Shown here: piece by piece, positions 1-12,000 of the stretch
How positions within the stretch are numbered: position 1 is the stretch's first letter
Layout of the letters: every line of letters starts with the position of its first letter
Made by a program: the position numbers and the translations under genes
From: Mermis nigrescens
Taxonomy: Eukaryota > Nematoda > Enoplea > Mermithida > Mermithidae
Direction: 5' to 3'
NCBI GenBank assembly: GCA_036768485.1
Contig: JAVLUZ010000223.1
Location: 2,125,893-2,189,892, forward strand
DNA: 64,000 nucleotides
The notes under the pieces: model-generated
Told to the model about the DNA's origin: nothing
Seen by the model: the letters and a program-made list of their open reading frames with translations, nothing else
The model's database searches: none

Positions 1-683
1 CTGAAATAAAATCCTGGCCAAGGGGCTGTTTAGATGTGAATCATATTATTTTTGAATAGATCCACGATTTCTAGAGGGGATGGGGTGGAGTAGAAATAAA
101 CTTTTTTCGAAAAATAGCAAGAAATATTTTCAGCGATGTCAAAAGTTATGCTCAAACCAGCGACGTTCACAGTCTTAGAAGTTTGCCCTACTATAATTTA
201 TTTAATAGTGCTTCTGAAACAAACAAGGATCAAAACAAGTAGAATTTTTAACATTTCAAGTCGAAATTCAAAGTTTTTCGTCGCATTTTAAGTATTGGCT
301 TCAGAGTAAGTATTTTGAAAACGTTTAAAGTTTAAATGCTTAGAATCTCAATAAAGTAATAGTCCGATCTTAAATGTCAAAAATTTTGAAAATTAAGTCT
401 TAATGGCACCCATTTACATCACATATTTTTATTTTACAAATTATGTTGGGCTATTGGAAAATAACGCCGAATCTGCGCTTATTTTTGAGAGCACTGTTCA
501 TTTTGTTTGAAGCTGATTTATACTTGAGTAACCCAGCTGTGTAGCACTAAGCACGGTACACTGCACGTCATCTAATCTCCCGTCTACTGCTCATATATAT
601 GTAGAATTTTGCTTAGTAACATTAACGTGTTAAAATTAAATAAAATTAAATTATAATTACTGCGACCGACGTTTGTTGCCTCA
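1..683. other. Gene-free start of window, AT-rich
   Basis: No exon or ORF of note is seen. The first 28 bases (CTGAAATAAAATCCTGG then CCAAGGGGCTG) look like the terminus of a G-type element, because near-identical text closes the G-like repeat near 5450. The rest is unannotated AT-rich sequence that could be intron of the Tudor gene or intergenic DNA. Confidence 0.4.
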
Positions 684-691
684 GTTTAAAC

Positions 692-1136
692 CACGGTTTT
701 TTTGTACTCGGCAAAGATTTTTCCCGATGTACAAAGACTTTTCGGGACCGTCTTTGTACATATACAAAGATTTTTGGGAAGACAAAAATTGCAAAAAAGG
801 TCTAAAATTCGCAAAAATTTTCGGTGCTTCGTGCAGAAATGAGTAATTGTGTGTTCTATATATCTTTATAATGGCAGAAATTGCATTTCAAAAGGAAAAA
901 TGTCAAATTTTTCGGCGCTTCGCGCCGTTTTAAGACGATTTTTAATGATTTTTGCCCTTAGAGATCCAGAAATTAGCTAAAATACACTACCAAAAGTTCG
1001 AACAACTCTTTTTACCACACTAAAATCGATACTGTACCATATTATAGTACCCAAAAATTTGTGTGTTCAAAATGTACAAAGACTTTTGGGGACTATCTTT
1101 GTACATGTACAAACGGACCTTGTACAAAAAACACTG
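692..1136. mobile_element. F-family hAT-like MITE, copy F1
   Basis: The element starts CACGGTTTTTTTGTA and ends TACAAAAAACACTG, which are inverted copies of each other. Inside are several palindromic TGTACAAAGAC / GTCTTTGTACA boxes and two GGCGCTTCGCGCC-like hairpins. It is flanked by imperfect 8-bp duplications (GTTTAAAC at 684 and GTTTAACA at 1137). It has no coding capacity, so it needs a transposase supplied from elsewhere. The family assignment rests on better-preserved copies with perfect 8-bp duplications at 47403 and 52313. Confidence 0.75.
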
Positions 1137-1487
1137 GTTTAACACCTTCGGCCCAGCTTTTTTTAGCACAACCCGCATTAGCATTGTTGCTAACTAATAT
1201 TTTTTCCATTAGCACAGAATGACTTACATTAGCACGCTCTTTTTTACCTGTATAACACATATGGTGTCAAAAGGTGCATGTTCTTTTGTTTTTCAATACA
1301 GCTGTTTGAGAATGACGTGATATTCTGCAGATCAATGGTTTGTTTGTGTTATTGTCAGTACAATTAGATTTGAAGCAATCAAAAAATTCACGCTAAGTCA
1401 CAATTATTGACTTCTTAATGCTCAGTGGACACAAAAAGCTGAGACTTTCGTATCTATTACCACATCAGAAATGAAAAGGCAGTTGCC

Positions 1488-2573
1488 CAGGGGCGGATTT
1501 AAGGGGGTGGCGGGAGAGGGGCGGCCGCCCCCACCCCCATTGGCCAAAAATATTTGGCGAGATAAAGAATGGATATGCAATTTGCAATGATTTTTGGCCA
1601 TCAGTGACCATAATTTCTCGAATTTTTCCGGGGCTACGCGCCGGATGATACCTATTGATGACATTTATTTACTTTCTTGGCGACCTGGAAGCACGGTTTT
1701 GTTTTGTATTCGGCAAAGATTTTTCCCGTGTACAAAGACTTTTTATGACCGTCTTTGTACATGTATAAAAATTTTTATGAAGACAAAAACTGCAAAAAAG
1801 GTCTGAAATTCGCAAAAATTTTCGGCGCTTCGCGCCAAAATGAGTAATTGCGTGTCCTATATATCTTTATAATAACAGAAATCGCATTTCGAAAGGAAAA
1901 ATGTCAGAATTTTTGGGCGCTTCGCGCCGTTTTAAGACGATTCTTAATGATTTTTGCCCTCATAAAACCAGGAATTAGCCAAAATACACTACCAGAGGTC
2001 GAACAACTGTTTTTACCACACGAAAGTCGCTACCGTACTATATCATAGTACCCAAAAATTTGTGTGTAAAAAATGTACAAAGAGTTTTAGGGACCATCTT
2101 TGTGCCTGTACAAACGGACCTTGTACAAAAAAATACTGCCTGGAATTTTCTGTTCATGTATATAGGTTTCAAAACAATTTTAACAGCAGAAACAGCTATT
2201 TTTGCATAGTTTTCTTCTATTTTCAATTAAGATTTTCGATGTTTTGCATCAAATGCTATAAATACAGAGAATCAAGCAGTAAATCACGCTTCTAGATGTC
2301 TATCCGCCTCAATTTTACAAATTTTCTGGCGCTTCGCGCCAGATTTTTGTTAAAGTCAAAAAATTTAATGATTTTTTCGCACAAAATTGTCTAAAATTTT
2401 AAAAGTTTTAGAAAAAATATTGCGTCAAAAGTGATTTTATGTAAAAGTATACAATGTAAAACACTGAAAAAAACGCTATTTCGCGCGTTAAGGGCAAATT
2501 TTTGGACCTATTTTCGACTGTTTTTGGAAAAGTTGGGATACCGCCCCTTAGGAAAATCCCAGATCCGCCACTG
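1488..2573 (+). mobile_element. D-family hAT-like element D1
   Basis: Starts CAGGGGCGGATTTAAG and ends with the inverted form AGATCCGCCACTG, inside a perfect 8-bp target duplication CAGTTGCC (1480-1487 and 2574-2581). Non-coding. It carries an F element at 1692-2138 and several GGCGCTTCGCGCC hairpins (1824, 1916, 2328). The 8-bp duplication and CAG.GG ends fit the hAT superfamily. The copies at 8511 and 14357 belong to the same family. Confidence 0.85.
1692..2138 (+). mobile_element. F element nested in D1
   Basis: CACGGTTTTGTTTTGTATTC to AAATACTG, flanked by CCTGGAAG (1684-1691) and CCTGGAAT (2139-2146). The same insertion site is occupied in D2, so this F copy was already inside D before D spread. 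D3 shows the uninterrupted site. Confidence 0.8.
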
Positions 2574-2581
2574 CAGTTGCC

Positions 2582-3255
2582 ATATACTAATTTAATCTGA
2601 CAACAGACGCTACTGCGCTTTCTGTATGAATTGAATGATAAGTAAACAAACATTAGGAAGCTAATTTTGTTTTCAATGAGCAGAAAACAATGCGAAGTTG
2701 TCAGAAAGTAAATTATTTTGTGCTGGAAACCTTTAAACAAATAGACGAGGAAAATGCATAACCATTTAGATTACAAGAAGATTGACTGTGGAGTGTTTAA
2801 ATCGTGCAGTTGGGGCTAAATAAACAGTAAATATAATACTCAGCGTTAAGCGCCAAAAATTTCTTGGGATTTTTGCTGAAAAACACGTTAAAAAAGCATA
2901 AAAATTACTACACTTTTGCCCAAAACGGACTTTGTATCCGTGTGGTGTTAAAAACCGTGCTCCAACCAATTTTTCGTTTTCCGTTTGCTGGAGGCCAGGA
3001 ATCGAAAAACAGCAGAAGCCAGAGCCAGAACCAGAGCTCCGGTCGATCCCTAATAAACATTGACAAAAATTTACGAATTCATCAGGGTCCAGTTTCGACC
3101 TTACGACTCACATGTTGAGAAATCAGCCGTGAAGTTAATTTAATCATAGATTTTTATGTCTGACTACGAAATTGAGCATATAATTTTGATTTATTTGCAA
3201 TTATTCTGTTTCATTGAAAATTTCTTGCAAAGAAGTGCTGAAAAAGCTTTTATTA
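2582..3255. other. Unassigned repeat-like stretch
   Basis: No exon recognised. A GAAGCCAGAGCCAGAACC purine-rich run and CTCCGGTCGATCC near 3043 resemble the inner border of the B/C hAT family, so this may hold a decayed end of one of those elements. Otherwise nothing supportable. Confidence 0.3.
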
Positions 3256-3325
3256 TTGCGTATACTAATTTTGTACGATATCCGAGGCAGGCCCTTTTCC
3301 AAAACAGACCGCCTTCTCTCCAAAA

Positions 3326-4086
3326 CAGTGTTTTTTGTACAAGGTCCGTTTGTACATGTACAAAGATGGTCCCCAAAAGTCTTTGTACATTTTGTACATG
3401 CAAATTTTTGTGTACTATAATATAGTACAGTAGCAATTTTAGTGTGGTAAAAACAGGGTTTTCGATCTTTGGTAGTGTATTCTAGCTAATTTATGGGTTT
3501 CTGACGCCAAAAATTACTAAAAATTATCTGAAAACGGCGCGAAGCGCCAAAAAATATTGACATTTTTCCATTCTAAATGCAAATTCTGCCATTTTAAAGA
3601 TATATATAGGACAAATAATTTATCAGTTCGGAGCGAAGCGCCGAAAAATTGTGGGAATTTTACATCTTTTTACAGTTTTTGTCTTCCTAAAAATCTTTGT
3701 ACATTTTGTACACACAAAATTCTTGGGCACTATAATATGGTATAGCAGCGACTTTAGTGTGGTAAAAACAGATTTCTTCGACTTTTCGTAGTGTGTTTTA
3801 GTTAATTTCTGGGTCTCTAAGGGCAAAAATCACTAAGAATCGTCTTAAAACGGCGCGAAGCGCCGAAAAATTTGACATTTCTACTTTTGAAATGCAATTT
3901 CTGCCATTATAAAGATATATAGAACACACAATTACTCATTTCGGCGCGAAGCGCTGAAATTTTTCGAATTTTAGACCTTTTGTGCAATTTTTGTCTTCCC
4001 AAAGATCTTTGTACATGTACAAAGACGGTCCCGAAAAAGTCTTTGTACATCGGGAAAAATCTTTGCCGAATACAAAAAAAACCGTG
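3326..4086 (-). mobile_element. F element F2, internally duplicated, flanked by about 66-70-bp direct repeats
   Basis: Reversed F element, CAGTGTTTTTTGTACAAGG to AAAAAAACCGTG. It is about 760 bp rather than the usual 445 because the segment with GTACTATAATATRGTA and the reversed hairpins is present twice. The flanks 3256-3325 and 4087-4152 are near-identical direct repeats of about 66-70 bp starting TTGCGTATACTA, far longer than the 8-bp duplications of the other F copies. This suggests recombination between neighbouring copies rather than simple insertion. Confidence 0.7.
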
Positions 4087-4259
4087 TTGCGTATACTATT
4101 TTTACGATATCCGAGCAGGCCCTTTTCCAAAACAGACCGCCTTCTCTCCAATAAAATTTTTTCGGATTCACAAGTATCTCCCGAAAGAATAAATGATAAA
4201 TTCCTGAATTGCGTCTAAAACATCGCCAAAACAGGTTTTTGAGGTAATTTTGAGCAAAG

Positions 4260-4692
4260 AAAAACGCAAATATTTTAGGCGCTTCGCGCTGAATTTATTG
4301 TTTATAGTGTATACAGTTTTGGTCTTCTAAACCGCTCAAAATCACTCAAATTTGAGTTAGACATCGAGAGCATGTCAATTTTTCCGGCGCTTCGCGCAGG
4401 ATTTGTTGTTCTGGTGTAGTTTTTATCTTCTAAATTGCTCAAAACCGATCAATTTTAAGATATGATATGAAAAACATGAAGTTTTTTCCGGCGCCTTGCG
4501 CCGGATTTATCGTTTATCTATAGCTTCTGTCTTCTATTCGATCAAAACTGCTCAAATTTGATTTATGACATGAATGACATAAATTTTATTCCGGCGCAAT
4601 TTTTTGTTCATGTATAGTTTCTGTCTTCAAGCCCGCTCAAAACCACTCAAATTTGAGTTAGACATGAAGAAAATAATAAATTTTTTAGCACT
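4260..4692. repeat. Tandem array, about 4 units of 100-110 bp, one mini-hairpin per unit
   Basis: Four diverged units, each with a GGCGC..GCGCC-type block (near 4278, 4384, 4492 and 4592) followed by GTTTATRTATAGTTTCTGTC, CGCTCAAAACCACTCAAAT and GAGTTAGACATGAA text. Single units of the same sequence occur near 45440-45560 inside element G1, so the array is probably an expanded segment of a G-family transposon. Confidence 0.7.
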
Positions 4693-4698
4693 CTGCAC

Positions 4699-5138
4699 CA
4701 GTGTTTTTGTTTTGTACAAGGTCCGTTTGTACATGTACTCGTACAAAGATGGTTCCTAAAAGTCTTTGTACATTTTGCACACACAAATTTTTGGGTACTA
4801 TAATATGGTACAGTAGCGATTTTAGTGTGGCAAAAACAGAGTTATTCAACCTTTTGTAGTGTGTTTTAGCTCATTTCTGGGTTTCTGAGGGCAAAAATCA
4901 CTAATAATCGTCTCAAAACGGCGAAATTTGATATTTTTCCTTTCAAAATGCAATTTCTGCCATTATAAAGATGAACACACAATTACTCATTTTGGCGCGA
5001 AGCGCCGAAAATTTTTGCGAATTTTAGACCTATTTTGCAATTTTTGTCTTCCCGAAAATCTTTGTACGTGTACAAAGACGGTCCCCAAAAGTCTTTGTAC
5101 ACCGGGAAAAATCTTTACCGAATACAAAAAAAACCGTG
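4699..5138 (-). mobile_element. F element F3
   Basis: Reversed F copy, CAGTGTTTTTGTTTTGTAC to AAAAACCGTG, with the usual TGTACAAAGAC boxes and a perfect GGCGCGAAGCGCC hairpin at 4994-5006. Flanking CTCTGCAC (left) and GTCTGCAC (right, two bases further out) look like a slightly damaged 8-bp duplication. It sits at the end of the 110-bp tandem array. Confidence 0.7.
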
Positions 5139-5892
5139 CAGTCTGCACCGAATTATCCATTTCCTGTTTTGTTTTTCTTAGCAAAACACAAACATTAAAT
5201 ACAAGGTCAAAAGTTAAGAAATTGTTTGTCGATGGAATGGTAAGAAATCACTTGTACAGATAGTTTAAACGATAGAGATTTGTTTTGTATGAGAATAAAA
5301 TAAAGTGAAAATTTTTTGAAATTTTTTAAACAGTTTTTCTTCGCCATTGTGTAGAGCTCGCCAAGATACGGGAAAAATGCCTTTATTTTAGCCCATCTCC
5401 AAATAATTCTCGAGATATCTGACTTCAAAAATTTCCGCCCCCCCCCCGAAATAAAATCCTGAATATGGACCAGTATCCGAGTATCCAAAAATTAGGCAAC
5501 CTTTTTTGAAAAGTGACCAACCAACCTAAAAATTGGATGCCGCAACGGGGCGAGCTCTGGCCATTGCCCAGGTATGCTTACGATTAAGCAAGCAACCAAA
5601 AAAATTGGGCTTGGGTACCGGCTGGGGCAATGGGTATTGCCCAGCTATGCTTTTGGGGAAAATCTTTGTACATGTATATACATACAAAGGGACCTTGTAC
5701 AAAAAACACTGCTTTCTGGTGGATGGATTAGGCGGCTGACTTCGGGTTGCATCTTCCAAAGACCCTCTGTTGCATGCTGCCTAGGCAAGCAATGCGTACT
5801 TATGCTTGTTACTGGTTTAACTTATCTCTTTTGTCAATTCTTACGTACATATAGTTGTGGTATATGTATCTAAGCTGTACCATTAACAAGAG
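5139..5892. repeat. G-type terminus, F fragment and S-type repeat pieces
   Basis: The stretch 5330-5465 matches the 3' part of element G1 (CTCGAGATATCTGACTTCAAA followed by a poly-C run and a CTGAATA end). Around 5650-5708 is the tail of an F element (TTGTACATG to ACCTTGTACAAAAAACACTG). Repeats reading TTGCCCAGGTATGC and TTGCCCAGCTATGC resemble the S family at 33788. No exon seen until 5893. Confidence 0.5.
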
Positions 5893-6004
5893 GATGTATT
5901 GGCTTTGGCGGAAGATACCTTGCAGGATAACGAAGAACGGTTAAAGGATATGGAACTAAAGGCTCAAAAATACGAGTTAGGATATTACGCGAGTGATATG
6001 GAAG
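5893..6004 (+). CDS. Tudor gene exon a (internal)
   Basis: Acceptor AACAAGAG then an open frame beginning DVLALAEDTLQDNEERL, a charged and probably helical segment ending YYASDME, with donor GTTAGT after one base of the next codon (phase 1). It joins exon b to create an alanine codon. No ATG in frame near its 5' end and a good acceptor show that it is internal. It has no recognisable domain of its own. Confidence 0.65.
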
Positions 6005-9000
6005 GTTAGTTGAATCAGTGTGATGTGGGTGGTGTAAAAGCTAGAATCCCGAAAAAACGTGCCCAAAATTTAATCTAAGTTTTACCGATTTTGAGGGGTC
6101 TGCGGATTCTCGGGGGTCCTAAACCCCCCTATCCCCTCGGATGCCCACGTGTGGTCATATGTGTGTGTGTGCTGAAGATCAAACGTATAACTTTGTAGGC
6201 ATAGATGGAGAAGGTTAGGGTGTTCAGGGAGGGGTAAAATCGAGATTTTTTGAGTCAGGGAGAGGTAAAATCTAGAATTTTTGAGGAGTTAATTGCATTT
6301 TTGGCTATTTTTACGTAAAAATCGTTTGAACATGCATTTATGCTGAAACTGCTGGACAAAGTCTAACTTTAGGACCTTCAGCGGGGAGTAATGCCTTCTC
6401 TCATCCCTCCCTATGTGCATGTATGGTCGTAGGACGTCTTGTTATATTGAAACATTAGCGTATTAAAGCAGTCGCCGATGACGTTCCTTTGTAATTTTGT
6501 TTGTCTGACTTTACAAAGCTTAGGGCTGGTTAAGGGCTCAGATTTCATGACAAGAGCTTTACTTAATCATATAAGCTTTTCTCCTAATTTTAAAGTATGA
6601 GCCCGTTCGGAGCAATTTTTCATTTAGTGCGCCCATGTTTTGTGCTGCGACGATTTGAAGGCACCAGCATAAATGATCTTGGGGCTCGGGAGTTTTCACC
6701 CCTTCAAGATTCCGAAATATTCGTATAAAAAATGCTATTTAAAGCATTTTTAGCGATCTTTTAATTCAAAACAGTCAAATTTTCGATTCGCGCCATATAC
6801 CTATTTTTGACTATATTTTTTTTACATTTATCGATATTATTTGAAATTTTGTATGTTTTTACGTATTAGAAAGATGAAGCATCGTCAGAAACGCCTAAAA
6901 ATGTTGTTTTTAACGCTTGTCGACCGTTTTTGTGCCTACAAGAGGCACCAAAAAATTTCTCATCCTCTCTGAATCCTCACGCTTTGCATGTCTGAGCACC
7001 AGTCATATCTATTAAAGATGTTAATTCATTTTAAGTGTTTCGCAATACTGAAGATAAAATGGAACATGTAATGTTGAAATCAATTCAAAAACGTGAATCG
7101 TTCTTATTTGAGCATTTCTCGATGGCGCGCCGGTTTTCGATTGGTCGGATAGCAGCGACGAGGAAGTGAAGCCTAGAACGAAGCGCTTGAAACAGGTTAA
7201 ACGAGAAGCTAAACTGAAGGCGCAAGGAAAATGGCCGCCCGCTGACATCGTGAAAAAACAGGCGTCGGCGGCGGTTGACGACGTTCGAACGTTCAAAGCG
7301 GCCGACGGCAAGGAATATATCAAGGATTTCATCAAAGTGATCAAACCTCCTAAAGGAGATCAAATTGTTTACGTCAGGAGCGTCGTGTCGGCTCGCGAAG
7401 TCTTTTTGCATCTGGAATCTCAGGTACGACCAGACATGCGCGCGTAAACGGTTGGGTCTTGACCCCCCCGCAAAATAAGAAATGTGAAATTTTATGCGGA
7501 ATATGAGGCGAAATGAAGGCTAAAAATATAGATGAAAAATTGGAAATTTTCTTCAAAAGTGCTTCAGATTGACCAGAAGCTGTGTAGCAACCTATGTAGT
7601 TTTTAAGCTATTTTAGCGCTTATACCAATTTTTGAAGTCATTTTGGCCCAAAAAAGCTGAATTAGCTCCTTCAGATTGACCATGCTGTGCACCTATGGGT
7701 AAAACTGGTTGTTCGAGCTTGCGCGTCGTATATAAATACCTACATACGTAGGGAGAGTGAAGCATATTTATGTGAAATGGCTCAAAATGTTGGCTGCGGG
7801 GAAAGGTAGTCAAAATTTTGGCTCTAAGGGAAGGTAATTTCCATACGCAGCATGGAAATTTTGGGAGAGGTAGATTTCATACATGTAACGGCTCGAATGG
7901 GGTTCCGGCCATTTTCGGGGGAGGGGTGAATGACCTTCAATTTTTGATTAAAAACGCCTAAAAAGAGCCGAAAAATTAGATTTTTCAAAAAATGGGGGTC
8001 AAAAATTTTTTGGTTTGGGGGGTGGAGGACGTCCGACTTTGGGTGGGAGGATCTCCCCCCCTGTTAGTGATCGACCGGAGATCCGGCTCGGCTCCGGCAA
8101 ATCCGGCCATTTTTTCCACTCCGGTGCTCCGGCCGGAGGACATCCAAAAATCGGCCGGAGGCCGGAGAATTTTCATCTTTCTTTGCATAGTGACCGAACG
8201 TATTAATTGCTGACATTATGCTCACTAAATTTAGTCAGAGCACAATACAATAGCAGAAAAAGGAAATAGCACCAAATAAAGTGTTTATCACCACCACAAT
8301 CGTAAAATATTCATTTTTAGGAGGAAAGGAAATTACTCTATTGATCGATTCATGCAATCGCTGTGAAAATCGCTGCAGGAAATTCCTGTTAACACTGGAA
8401 CTCATAGAGTAGCATAAGATGCAGTCTGGCCTGCACTGTACATGCTATACTGATTTTCCAGATAATGTTGCTGTCCATTCTATACGTCATATTCGCGGTT
8501 CAATGAACATCAGGGGCGGATTTAAGGGGCAGGGGGCGGCCGCCCCCCTTGGCCAAAAATATTTGGCGAGATAAAGAACGGATATGCAATTTGCAATGAT
8601 TTTTATTCGTCACGTGACCATAATTTCTCAATTTTTCCGGCGCTACGCGCCGGATGATACCTATTAATGACATTTTTTTACTTTCTTGGCGACCTGGAAG
8701 CACGGTTTTTTTTGTAGTCGACAAAGATTTTTCCTGATGTAAAAAGACTTTTCGGGACCGTCTTTGTACATGTACAAAGATTTTTGGGAAGACAAAAACT
8801 GCTAGAAAGTCTAAAAGTCGCAAAATTTACGGCGCTTAGGGCCGAAATGAGTAATTGTTTGTCCTATATATTGTTATAATGGCAGAAATCGCATTTCGAA
8901 AGGAAAAATGTCAAATTTTTCGGCGCTTCGCGCCGTTTTAAGACGATTCTTAATGAGTTTTGCCCTCATAAACCCAGGAATTAGCTAAAATACACTACCA

Positions 9001-12000
9001 AAGATCGAACAACTCTGTTTTTACCACACTAAAGTCGCTACCGTACTATATCATAGTACCCAAAAATTTGTGTGTACAAAATGTACGAAAGACTTTTAGG
9101 GACCATCTTTGTACATGTACAAACGGACCTTGTACAAAAAACACTGCCTGGAAGCCATTTTCTGTTCATGTAGGTTTCAAAACAATTTTAACAGCAGAAA
9201 CAGCTATTTTTGCATAATTTTCGGACCTTTTGAACAATTTTCCCGCCACCGTTTTTGAGAGACGAAATAAAGATATCAGTATATATTATTTTATACATTA
9301 TATTATATTATTTTGCAGCTGTAAAGACAAGACGTCATAAGCTAGTTGTACGTAAAGTTTCGTTACTGCAGCTATTATGGATCGGCTAAAAAACGGTGGC
9401 GGGAAAATTGTTCAAAAGGTCCTACTTTTCTTATATTTTCAATTAAAAATTTCGATGTTTCGCATCAAATACTATAAATACAGGAAATCAAGCAGTAAAT
9501 CATGCTTCTAAACGTCTATCCGCCTTAATTTCACAAATTTTCCGGCGCTTCGCGCCAGATTTTTGTTAAAGTCAAAGAAATTAATGATTTTTTCGCACAA
9601 AATTGTCTAAAATTTTAAAATTTTAAGAAAAATATTGCGTAAAAAGTGATTTTATGTAAAGGTATACAATGTAAAACACCGAAAAAACGTCATTTCGCGC
9701 GTCAAGGGCAAATTTTTGGACCTATTTCTGACTGTTTTTGGAAAAGTTGGGATCCACCGCCCCCTTGGGAAAATCCTAGATTCGCCATTGCTGAACTTAG
9801 TATAGTATATGTAACCTACCTATGAATATACGCTCACACACAATCAAGCTTTAACATCAAATATTGCCTATTGACGCTTTATTTAGGGCAGGCTATGGAG
9901 ACGACAGCGTCTCAAATTGCTGCATAAATTATCTAAAAATAGATGGGTACGATCAATGAATGTTTTTCACGTTTTATTCCTCATACACACTCTTGTAATC
10001 GTGCCATTTTTGATGTAGTCTATTTTACATAACTAACTAGCTGGTATAGAGTTGAGATGCATGTGCAATATGGTCTAGGTCTTGGTCACAAAGATGTCCG
10101 ATCTATCCACATGTGTAAAATAATATTTCTCCGGCTCCGGCCGGAGCAACATGGTCTAATCCGGCTCCGGCCGGATCTCCGGCTCCGGCCATTTTGGCCG
10201 CTCCGGTCGATCACTACCCCCTGTTACATGTATGGTAGATTTTAAAGTACCTTTTTTGAGCTAGAAAATGGCGATACGCGTTAAAAACACCGATTTTCAG
10301 CGTTTCTGACGATGCTCTATTTTTCTAGAGCATAAAAACATTTTAAATAATCTTAAAAAGTCAAATAAATTTGAATAAACTGAAGTCAATTGCCAAAAAA
10401 TGAGTAATGGCGCGAAGCGCCGAAAATTTGACACTTCCAAGCAAACAGGTAGCTAAAAATGCTTAGAACAGCACCTTTTCTACGAATTTTTCGGAATTTT
10501 TCGGAAAATCGCGACTTCTGAGGGGTTGGAAGAATTTTTTGGACGGGGATTAAAGACCCCCTTCCCAATATGCATATGTGGTGGTGGTATGTAGCCTTTT
10601 TTGTTATTGGTCAAAAATAGCAGAAATGCGTTTAAAAGGCATGTTTTTGCGCAATAATCGATAATTCGAAATTTTTCTCTTATTTTTTAAAATGAATGTC
10701 GGCTACTATTTTATCAACAGCATAAATTTATGGCCAATTTGCAAGAAGAGATGCGTCGGCAGTTGGAAAACGACTCGGCGTCGTCGGTTTTGTCGCTGAT
10801 CACTAACTCGGCGTCTGCTCGCCCAGCGACTCAGTCCACCGCAGCCACTTCTGCAGTCGTTGCTCCACTGAGGGCTTGCGCCTACAAAGACCCTATTGAT
10901 GGTCTGTGGTACCGGGCTCGAATGGGTCCTTTTGGGGATCGTGACTCCAGTATACCTCTTTGCCTGATTGACGTCGCTCGCACGTTGCGCGTGACGCGCG
11001 ATCAATCGCCTATAATAAAAGCTCTGCCTGTGAGTCAAAAATAGTCGATACATTTGCAACAATTATCAGGCACGTAGCTGGCCGTCCTAATTTGGGGGAC
11101 CAACACCAATTTTGGGGGGACTATGCCTAAAAGGGCCAAAAATAGCACAAAATAACGTTTAAAAAGTCCTATTTTTCTGAATTTTGAGGGGTCCGAACCC
11201 CCCTTTCCATCCAGAGGTGCGTGCCTGATAATTATAGCTCCTGCTTGCAGCAGCTCTGTGTAATATATTGGCAGTTTTAAAATTAAAGAAATTTTTTTCA
11301 TTAACGCGGGGGAAGAATAGCTGAATAAAAACTGATTGCTAATTTATTTCCAGGGAAGCTGTGAATGGTGTTTTGTTTTGTGCAAACTGTTTTTTCAGAG
11401 CTACTCTTTTGATTCTGGAAGCTCGGCAAAACCGAGAAGTATTGATGTAGATTTTTCGATTCAGTTTAATTGGATTGTAATTAATCTGGTCGTCATTGAT
11501 AAACGTTTTATGTGCTGTACGTATTTTACTCTCGATTTTATCTACTCACACATGTGTTAGGGTCTCCTCCCCCACTCTAAGTCGGCTATCGGCCAAATGT
11601 CGCAATTTTAAGAGAAAAGTCTGTTTTTACGCCTCTCGAGTATTTTTTTTTGTTTTTGTTTTATTTTTGATGTTAAATTGATGAAATAATTGAAGCCTTC
11701 ACCTCAAAGCACGAACCCATACCAAAGCTGTGTGCTTAAACTCGACGCATATGTGCTAGGACATTGAGGAAATATTACCGTTCTTCACCTCCGAGAAATC
11801 AGAAAGTCAGGCACTGTGGTGCATTTCAACCTCCCTCGTTAGAATTCCCATGATGTACATGTCTGAAATTGACCTAGAAAATGTCTAAATTTGATTCGAA
11901 CTAAAATGTCCAATTTGAAACGGCGTGACGCAGTCCAAAAACGGCAAAAAATAAGCCGTGATGCAATCGTAAGCGCATAAAGGCATTTTATTGTGGCTAG

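Larger units (their letters stand above)
8511..9790 (+). mobile_element. D-family element D2 nested in C
   Basis: CAGGGGCGGATTTAAGG to GATTCGCCATTG, with a worn 8-bp duplication (ATGAACAT and CTGAACTT, 6 of 8). Carries an F element (8701-9146) and a small MITE (9223-9422) that is absent from D1 and D3. Perfect hairpins lie at 8922-8934 and 9544-9556. Confidence 0.85.
8065..10216 (+). mobile_element. hAT-like element C (TAGTGATCGACCGG family)
   Basis: Ends TAGTGATCGACCGGAG and CTCCGGTCGATCACTA are perfect inverted repeats, flanked by CCCCCTGT at 8057-8064 and 10217-10224 (perfect 8-bp duplication). Subterminal zones at both ends are packed with CTCCGGCCGGAG-like repeats, typical of transposase-binding arrays. 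Inside lies D2. No transposase coding seen. A second copy (B) at 55117 has the same ends but CCCCGGCC instead of CTCCGGCC repeats. Confidence 0.9.
7878..10234 (+). mobile_element. J-family MITE J1, split by hAT element C
   Basis: Outer shell of a four-level nest. Ends CATACATGTAACGG and CCTGTTACATGTATG are inverted, inside a perfect 8-bp duplication GTAGATTT (7870-7877 and 10235-10242). Without its passengers J1 is about 197 bp, like the intact copy at 13244. Conserved internal text is CCGGCCATTTT, GGTCAAAAATTTT and TGGGNGATC. Confidence 0.85.
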
